Assembly: GCF_007829035.1 (NCBI RefSeq)
Contig: NZ_VIVQ01000001.1
Location: 1 to 64,000 of the forward strand
DNA: 64,000 nucleotides
Source of the DNA: Rudaeicoccus suwonensis
GTDB lineage: Bacteria; Actinomycetota; Actinomycetes; Actinomycetales; Dermatophilaceae
Reading direction: 5' to 3'
The notes beneath the pieces were generated by a model. That model ran no database searches. It was not told where the DNA came from and worked only from the letters and a program-made list of their open reading frames with translations. The translations under genes and the position numbers were made by a program. Below, piece by piece: positions 61,891 through 64,000 of this stretch (position 1 is the stretch's first letter; each line of letters starts with the position of its first letter).

Positions 61891-61986
61891 CGCCACTCCC
61901 CTTGCTGTCCTTGGCGGCGACGCTATTGACGGTCCCTGAAGGATGCCTGTGACGCAGCTGGCGATCGTTGCACCTGTCGGCATGTC

Positions 61987-62018
61987 GTTCTGTATGACGC
62001 CGCGGCGTCATACAGAAC
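61987..62018. repeat. Perfect 32-bp palindrome between MFS and AIM24 genes
   Basis: GTTCTGTATGACGCCG at 61987-62002 is followed directly by its exact complement. It lies 38 bases beyond the MFS stop and 97 bases before the AIM24 start. With no loop or T tract it is a poor terminator; it contains GCGTCATACA, also seen at 15501 and 15540. Confidence 0.8.
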
Positions 62019-62056
62019 GGCCATCCCAGGGCGGCACGCCCGGCCATGTCCGAGAG

Positions 62057-63493
62057 TCAGATCGGTCGCGGCGGCGCTGTGTGTCTCCGCACAGCGACGA
62101 AAGCGATCACACCGCCCAGCCAGAATGCGCCGCCGGCAGTCACCACAGCCAGATGAAGCCCGTCGATGAACTGCGAGCCGTGGCCTGTGACCAAGGCGCC
62201 GAGCACAGCGATGCCGATCACGCCGCCCAATTGCCGGGCTGCGTTGATCGCTCCGGACGCCAGTCCGGCCCGTGACGCGGGAACACCGTCGACCACGGCG
62301 ATCGTGGCGGCGGGCATGGTGAACGCCATACCGAAGCCTGCCGCGATCAGCGGAACGACCAACAGCACGTATGACGTATGCGCACCTGCCACGAGCAGAC
62401 TCACGAAGCCGGCGCCACCGACGAACAGGCCGATGAGCAGGGTGGGTCGAGGACTGCCGACGCGAGCGGTGAATCGGCCCGACAACGCCGACCCGAGAGC
62501 GACGACTCCCATCTGCGGCAGCAGGGCGAATCCGGCAAGAAGCGCCGAATACCCGCGCTCTTCTTGGAGATAGAGGTTCAGCACGAACAACTCTCCGTAG
62601 AAGCCGAGATTGATGAGCAACCCGATCGCGTTGCCTGCAGAGAAGGACGCGCTGGAAAACAACGTCAGCGGCAGGATGGGATGTGCCGAACGACGTTCTG
62701 TGACGATGAACAGACCGACCGCCACCACGAATGTCACGCCTGCGGCGATGACCCACGGGGAGATCCCGTGCGCGCCGCCTTCGATCAACGCCGTCGTCAA
62801 GGCGGCAAGTGCGAGCACCGCGATCACCTGAGCAGCGGGGTCGAGGTGGCGTTTGTCGGCGGCGGGCGACGCGACATACCGGGCGGTCATCAGCATTGCC
62901 GCCAGGCCGATCGGCACGTTGACGAAGAACACCAGCCGCCAGCCGATCGTCGTCACGAGGATGCCACCGAAGATCGGCCCCGAGGCGGCGGCGACTCCCG
63001 CGATCGCTCCCCACAGGCCGATCGCTCGCGCGCGCAGGCCGGCATCCGGAAAGGCGGCGCGCAACAGTGCCAGTGACGCAGGGACGGACATCGCTGCGCC
63101 GACACCCTGAATCAATCGGGCGATCACCAAGACGAGCACGTCAGGTGCGATGCCGCAGACGATTGATGCTGCGACGAAGATCCCGAGCCCGATCTGGAAG
63201 ATCCGACGTGGCCCGAAGCGGTCGGCGAAGACGCCACCTGACAGCACCAGAGCCGCCAGCATGAGCAGGTAGCCGTCGATCACCCACTCCACGCCCATGA
63301 CGTCGGTGTGCAGTCCCGCCCGCAGCGCGGGCACGGCGACATTCACGATCGTGGTGTCGAGGATGACCATGAAATAGCCCAGGCAGATGGCGACCAGTCC
63401 TGGTGACCACAGTCGGGTCGAGGTGGGCGTCGCCGTGGGAGACAGGGCGGCACCGTCGCCCGATCCTCGGGCGGATGCTGCTGAGGTACGCAC
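62057..63493 (-). CDS. MFS transporter, DHA2 (EmrB/QacA) family
   Basis: The 478-residue protein has about 13-14 helices and DHA2 motifs: LDTTIVNVAVPAL (motif D1), GGVFADRFGPRRIFQIGL (motif A), RLIQGVGAAMSVPASLALL and GPIFGGILVTTIGWRLVFFVNVPIG (motif C and after). Proton-driven drug or metabolite efflux is expected. GTG 63493 starts one base after the upstream metallo-hydrolase stop, so both are cotranscribed. Confidence 0.9.
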   Translation of the reverse strand: MRTSAASARGSGDGAALSPTATPTSTRLWSPGLVAICLGYFMVILDTTIVNVAVPALRAGLHTDVMGVEWVIDGYLLMLAALVLSGGVFADRFGPRRIFQIGLGIFVAASIVCGIAPDVLVLVIARLIQGVGAAMSVPASLALLRAAFPDAGLRARAIGLWGAIAGVAAASGPIFGGILVTTIGWRLVFFVNVPIGLAAMLMTARYVASPAADKRHLDPAAQVIAVLALAALTTALIEGGAHGISPWVIAAGVTFVVAVGLFIVTERRSAHPILPLTLFSSASFSAGNAIGLLINLGFYGELFVLNLYLQEERGYSALLAGFALLPQMGVVALGSALSGRFTARVGSPRPTLLIGLFVGGAGFVSLLVAGAHTSYVLLVVPLIAAGFGMAFTMPAATIAVVDGVPASRAGLASGAINAARQLGGVIGIAVLGALVTGHGSQFIDGLHLAVVTAGGAFWLGGVIAFVAVRRHTAPPRPI

Positions 63494-63494
63494 G

Positions 63495-64000
63495 TCAGGC
63501 GGGATCGCGGACGGTCCAGATGCCCGGTTCCGGCACCTGGAGGCGTTCGCGGATTCCGGCATCTTCGAATGCAGAAATCATGTCGTCGGGGCCTTGGCTG
63601 AAGTGGTTCCAGCCCCGGAAGTGCGCCGGAACGATCCGCGGCGACCCCAGGATGAGCGCCGCGTCGGCGGCACGCTCGGCGGTGAGGGTCAGCGGCCGGC
63701 CCTGCTCCTTGAAGTCGACGCGTGCGGCGCCGGTGAACAAGATCGCGATGTCGATCTGCGGGAAGGCGGCGGCGACCTCACGCACGCGCTCGATGCTCGC
63801 GTTGTCTCCGCTGACGTAAATGCTGGGCAGGCCGGTCGATGTGACCACGAAGCCGACGACCTCGCAGTTGATGTTGTCCCACTCGTCGCGCAGACCGTCG
63901 GCCGGTCCGTGATCTGCGGGAACCGCTGTGATCGTTACCTTTTCACCGTTTGGGCGGGTGAGTTCAGCGGTCTGCCAGGGCTCCAGTCCCGTCACGTTTC
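63495..64000 (-). CDS. MBL-fold metallo-hydrolase, N-terminus off the right edge
   Basis: The 168 visible residues hold the C-terminal part of an MBL-fold protein: VTITAVPADHGPADG, VVTSTGLPSIYVSGDNASIERVREVAA, IDIAILFTGAARVDF, LTLTAERAADAALILG and IVPAHFRGWNHFSQ. The pattern (Asp in SGDN, His in PAHF) fits the UlaG-like branch. The HxHxDH site should lie beyond base 64000. The frame stays open to the edge; a GTG at 63995 is unlikely to be the true start. Confidence 0.85.
   Translation of the reverse strand, partial: NVTGLEPWQTAELTRPNGEKVTITAVPADHGPADGLRDEWDNINCEVVGFVVTSTGLPSIYVSGDNASIERVREVAAAFPQIDIAILFTGAARVDFKEQGRPLTLTAERAADAALILGSPRIVPAHFRGWNHFSQGPDDMISAFEDAGIRERLQVPEPGIWTVRDPA

Noticed and set aside
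61987-62018. Rho-independent terminator for the MFS gene
   Set aside because: The palindrome has no loop and no T tract on either side, so it was listed as a repeat instead.

Overview
The window is about two-thirds G+C with dense genes, SD and leaderless starts, UTRA and FCD GntR regulators, a DUF3311/SSS pair, a class F sortase and a DUF5926 protein. Together these point to a high-GC Gram-positive actinobacterium. Micrococcales, near Dermacoccaceae, is my guess from style and gene content, not something I could test. No rRNA, tRNA, phage, transposase or CRISPR array was found.

Layout. 1-3.1 kb: a partial hypothetical gene, a GNAT acetyltransferase and an AbiEi/AbiEii-like type IV toxin-antitoxin pair behind a perfect 41-bp palindrome. 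3.2-3.9 kb: a RibD-C/DHFR-like reductase. 4.05-10.7 kb: the highlight, a cobalamin riboswitch followed by two secreted, membrane-anchored proteins that look like the two halves of animal intrinsic factor/transcobalamin (an alpha/alpha-toroid protein and a DUF4430-like protein), then a complete ECF transporter (T, fused A-A, S). 10.7-15.5 kb: a DasR-type GntR regulator and a sugar ABC importer with two TGGTCTAGACCA operators, flanked on both sides by the same short-repeat family. 15.6-21.5 kb: a 5-oxoproline unit, with pxpABC on one strand, a FCD-GntR regulator, and DUF969-DUF979-DUF2891 on the other, sharing ATTGTTCAACA sites. 22.3-23.2 kb: a fluoride riboswitch and two crcB/fluC genes. 23.3-26 kb: a BenE transporter, divergent XRE-cupin regulator and pirin. 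26.1-33.2 kb: a palindromic repeat cluster, MarR regulator, cydA-cydB-fused cydDC, and a BlaI-type repressor at the operon end. 33.5-38.7 kb: an AHSA1 protein with a decayed ArsR gene in front, a large XRE-type protein, an M56 peptidase and a PQQ-like membrane protein. 38.8-48.4 kb: photolyase, stand-alone MurE, membrane proteins, GDPD, HATPase, DUF5926, phosphatase-like membrane protein, pheA. 48.4-64 kb: sortase, SSS/DUF3311, lipid kinase, serS, HAD, SpoU methyltransferase, VOC protein, csoR-copZ, TetR/esterase, YjbR, alpha/beta hydrolase, two AIM24 proteins, an MFS exporter and a partial metallo-hydrolase.

Two window-wide signals stand out. TATG and CATA occur almost only inside GTATGNC/GNCATAC. 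Many genes without a Shine-Dalgarno site carry TANNNT 6-8 bases before the start codon, as expected for leaderless transcripts. Starts were chosen by SD spacing, overlap with neighbours or a leaderless -10, and often differ from the longest open frame.
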